Assembly: GCF_028453695.1 (NCBI RefSeq)
Contig: NC_135773.1
Location: forward strand, 19,158,001-19,222,000
DNA length: 64,000 bases
Reading direction: 5' to 3'
Origin: Augochlora pura
Taxonomy: Eukaryota; Arthropoda; Insecta; Hymenoptera; Halictidae
Shown: piece after piece, positions 60,971-64,000 of the stretch
Numbering within the stretch: position 1 is the stretch's first letter
Layout of the letters: each line of letters opens with the position of its first letter
Made by a program: the position numbers and the translations under genes
The notes under the pieces: model-generated
What the model was told of the DNA's origin: nothing
The model's input: only the letters and a program-made list of their open reading frames with translations
The model's database searches: none

Positions 60971-63900
60971 TCGCCGAGTGCAGCCTCTCCTATGCTCTTC
61001 TCTTTGGGACTATTTGCTACCGACGAAGACTAACTTGGATGGTTAGCTACGGTCTCTAATCCTAATGGAACCGGTCACCGGTAATTGCTGTTCTTATTGT
61101 TGCTCTAAGAAAGTTACGCAATAGCTCAATCTAAAACATCCGTCTCCCTCCGATTAACCATGCAAAGGTCGCAACAGATCGACGCTTTAAACTGTGATTA
61201 TTATCCTTGAGTCGTAGGCGTAAACCTCGAGAATAACCCCGAAATACCGAAGAATCTGCTGACCACAAGCGGGACCATAAATTTTGTGGCGACCTGTAGA
61301 CACGGAATCGCGTCATCGAAATCGTTGTACGTTGTTTCTCAACCTCTACGCCTCTCTCGCTCTTTAGGACTGTGATCGGAATTACAAACGGGAGAACGCA
61401 TTTATCCTCTGATCGACGATTAAGCAAAACCAGTACCTAGCATGTGCCCGTGTGCTGCTCGTAACGTTTGAAAGTAGCGACGTGCAAGGTGCACAAGCAG
61501 AAAAGAAGATAAATCGTTGCGGGTGTCGAACGGTATTGATGACATTGCAGGTGGAGTGCATCAGCAATATTAACGTGATGGGGGTGATGCCTGAAAAAGC
61601 GGTCGTTCAGACGGCAGATCGATCCGATGATTACAACTTACAACGTTGCAGTCTCTGGAAGTCTGCTGGTGGAGTTAACGAAGACGTTGAATAAATAGTT
61701 TTACAAAAATCGAAGCTTGCTTTTATGTCTTCCAAATGAAATCAGAATTTGTTATTCGTTAATTACTTCGTTAAATTTATCTTGAGCAGTTTTCGAGGAC
61801 ACCGTGATCCTAGACGGATCGAATCGTGTTTTAAATTTCGAGAAAAGCGTACTGTTGATAATAGTTCCACTGAACTATGCGATCCACGGATAAAGACGAT
61901 ACACGGTTTGCTCAGTTATTACGAATTCCAAAGGCGACGATCCAAAATAAACAGCTAGAAGGGAGCCAAGAACCCTGTTCCAAGAATATCGCCAAGTAGC
62001 GATGCCTCGGTTCGATCCGTTCTGCGGCAAGTTTTCGTGATCGATCGTTTCGAATCGATGATCCTAATAACCAAGAAATGTGGATCCATTTTATTGTCAT
62101 CTTTCAGCCTTAACAAATAAAACCGCGTAAATCCAAGAACCTATCATTAATTTTTATTGTTTATTGCTTAATATCCGGATTATAGTATATATTGTATAAT
62201 TGTATATTGTATAATTAGATCGTGCGTGGTCAGCAGGTGACAAGTAGGTTACATAATCTGATCGTCAAGAAGAAAGATAACGATTTAGTAAATTAATTGT
62301 CACCGTTGATTTTTAAATGTTATTTAACAATTTTGTTTAATAATTTAACATTTTCATATCTAGTGTCCTGAATATTCAAGATGCTGAATGCTCAAAAAAA
62401 AATAATTGCCGCATTTTTAAGGTCCACAAGGGTTGCTAATTAGCGTGGCTTGAGGATATTCGACGTGTATCCGTTACGTCTCCCGTTCGAGCACCACATG
62501 TGGTCGACAATGTCTTTATAAAGTCCGGTTCCCGGAACCAGACGCAACACTGTCCAGCCGCCGATGATGTCACTGGAATTTACATGTTGCGACGCAATCG
62601 TCGATTCATAAAGGCGGCGCGAGCGTCAATTTGCACGGCGCGGCGGAACTATGTATATGAGCGAAGTTTTCCTGCCCGCCGTTACATCATTCGTTGTCTC
62701 GCCGTTTCCTATGGCGACCCCAAAGACCAACGGAAAGGTGGGGGTGGACGCGACGATTGTCTCGTTCCGGTTGAACAACCCTCGCCGACTAAGTTTGCTA
62801 TCGAACGAGTCGCGACTTCATTCTCGAAGAAGTTGCTCGTGCCCTCGGAACTTTGCTCGCAGTTGACTTTGCTAACCGAGTAATCGTGAATGCATTATGT
62901 TCGTGTTATTCATGGCGAACTTGACAATATAAAGAGAATCCTACGATAACTTGTTATCGGCTGAGTGGATCAAGAAACGTACGAAGCAAGATTATTGCTT
63001 GGTTTTAACCTTAAAACTATCTCACAAAATTTGTTATTTGTCTGCAAACGTGTAAATAGATATTAAAACATGTAATAGTAATAGTTATATCTTGAAAATA
63101 ATAACTAATGTTTTGAGTATTGAGATTTTGTTTTGGGTCGCCTCCAACCTCATAATATTACTTTTATCGAAAAATAGATGATGGTTGTTCTAGGGTTAAA
63201 GAAGGTTTGTTACCTCACCACGTGTTATCGTCAGTTCCAACTATACCAACAATTCATGCGAGTGTAATATTTAGGTGCAAATAAATTATTTTTAAAGAAA
63301 AATTCGTGAAAATTCCAATGACCATGCAGGAAAGCAAGATGATTCAGCTTGAATGATTGTTGCCGGTGACCAATCGGAAGTAAACGGGTCGAGCGGTACG
63401 AATCAATCGGGCGTCAGCTAATAGGCTTAAAACCGTACCGAGAAATTGGCCAATCGAATTACGAGCTCGCATCGCGAATCCACTTCGAAGCAATGGCTTG
63501 CTCGCGTGCAATCGCGACAGTTTTCTGTGCCGAGCATTGCGCGGGAACCAGGGCGGCATAAACGTTCGCCGAAACGATTGGAGCAATACGCCGCGTTAAT
63601 TACGATCGATGAAATTAATTCGCCCGCCGGTACACCATCCGCGGAATTTTATTATCGCGTCCGGGTTAATTGCTGCACCGCAACTGACTCTGCTAAGGTT
63701 TGATCGTATGGGTCAGCAATTCCCAACACTCGGATGTACAGGGAGATGATTTGTAATGGTAGAAAGAATATTTTTTTAATGAATCAAAGAAACATACAAC
63801 TAGGAAAAACAGTTAAATGCAGGGAGCAACTAATTAATTATATAAATCAAATATGGAAATGATTTACGGTTCTGAAGCAACTTTAAATAAAATTTCCGTT

Positions 63901-64000
63901 CCACCGAATTGTTTATCATAGATATATTTTAATTTTAACAACCTGTATTCGCCGATACGGCAATACTAAATGATTAATCATAAAAGGCAATCATATGAAA

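Larger units (their letters stand above)
48267..64000 (+). other. Long stretch without supported exons, probably ARID2 intron 2
   Basis: The exon ending at 48266 has a strong donor (AAG|GTGAGT), so transcription must continue to the right. In 15.7 kb I found no frame encoding the rest of the ARID domain (W.......F and a KQ.Y.RYL-type helix) or any other known protein. AT-rich DNA alternates with GC-rich islands at about 50640-51310, 52600-53700, 54060-54560, 56280-56860, 57180-57880, 60180-60970 and 62480-62880. These may be enhancers, alternative promoters or untranslated exons of another gene. Confidence 0.45.

Noticed and set aside
62500..62883. 127-codon plus frame in a GC-rich island
   Set aside because: Arg-rich translation of GC-rich DNA, with a second overlapping frame and no homology.
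1..64000. tRNA and rRNA genes
   Set aside because: I scanned for A- and B-box-like motifs. GGTTCGA occurrences (for example near 47325) lack a matching A box or cloverleaf. A tRNA-scanning program would be decisive.

Overview
The window is nuclear DNA of an animal with a compact, intron-rich genome. The protein families, the short GT-AG introns, the AT-rich intergenic DNA broken by CpG-rich blocks, and a painless-type TRPA channel all point to an insect. Hymenoptera is my best guess, but that is an inference. No bacterial, viral, rRNA, tRNA or CRISPR feature was seen. Exon joints were worked out by hand from the sequence; reading frames close exactly across every multi-exon gene reported, but all joints are predictions.

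Layout, left to right. (1) 1-12012, plus: the last 15 coding exons (about 1,105 residues) of an axonemal inner-arm dynein heavy chain, DNAH1. (2) 12272-12669, minus: a two-exon, 83-residue UQCRQ-like (complex III subunit 8) gene, tail-to-tail with DNAH1. (3) About 13.1-14.0 kb: two fold-back repeats, the larger about 720 bp. (4) 14146-15367, plus: a four-exon gene for an unrecognised 304-residue Asn/Lys/Ser-rich protein with an internal 31-residue duplication. (5) 16078-21096, plus: complete gamma-tubulin complex component 2 (TUBGCP2), 17 exons, 845 residues. (6) 21762-24496, minus: a painless TRPA channel, 3 coding exons, 855 residues, convergent with TUBGCP2. (7) 24.5-30.0 kb: mostly non-coding, with one candidate secreted-protein reading frame at 28.5 kb. 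(8) 30002-36448, plus: an ODF3/CIMAP1 (SHIPPO, STPG-repeat) microtubule-associated protein grown to about 797 residues by a tandem array of 16 one-repeat exons. (9) 37324-39106, minus: N-acetylglucosamine-6-phosphate deacetylase (AMDHD2), 7 exons, 407 residues. (10) 40289-42714, minus: nucleosome assembly protein 1 (Nap1), 7 coding exons, 383 residues, ending in a CaaX-like tetrapeptide. (11) 45.5-48.3 kb, plus: a CpG-rich promoter/5'UTR and the first two coding exons of an ARID-domain protein (ARID2/Bap170, a PBAP chromatin-remodelling subunit). (12) 48.3-64.0 kb: no convincing exon. It is probably the long intron of the ARID2 gene and holds GC-rich islands, simple repeats and two small TA-flanked inverted-repeat elements.

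Two genes (DNAH1, ODF3-like) are parts of motile cilia or sperm tails, and TUBGCP2 nucleates microtubules. The divergent UQCRQ copy and the unknown protein lie between them, so the left half may be a testis-biased neighbourhood (inference). The most interesting single structure is the ODF3-like exon array: 14 of its 16 exons are exactly 99 bp, all 16 are phase 1-1, and they sit at one point of an otherwise conserved ODF3 layout. Two introns (in DNAH1 and AMDHD2) are best explained by non-canonical GC donors.
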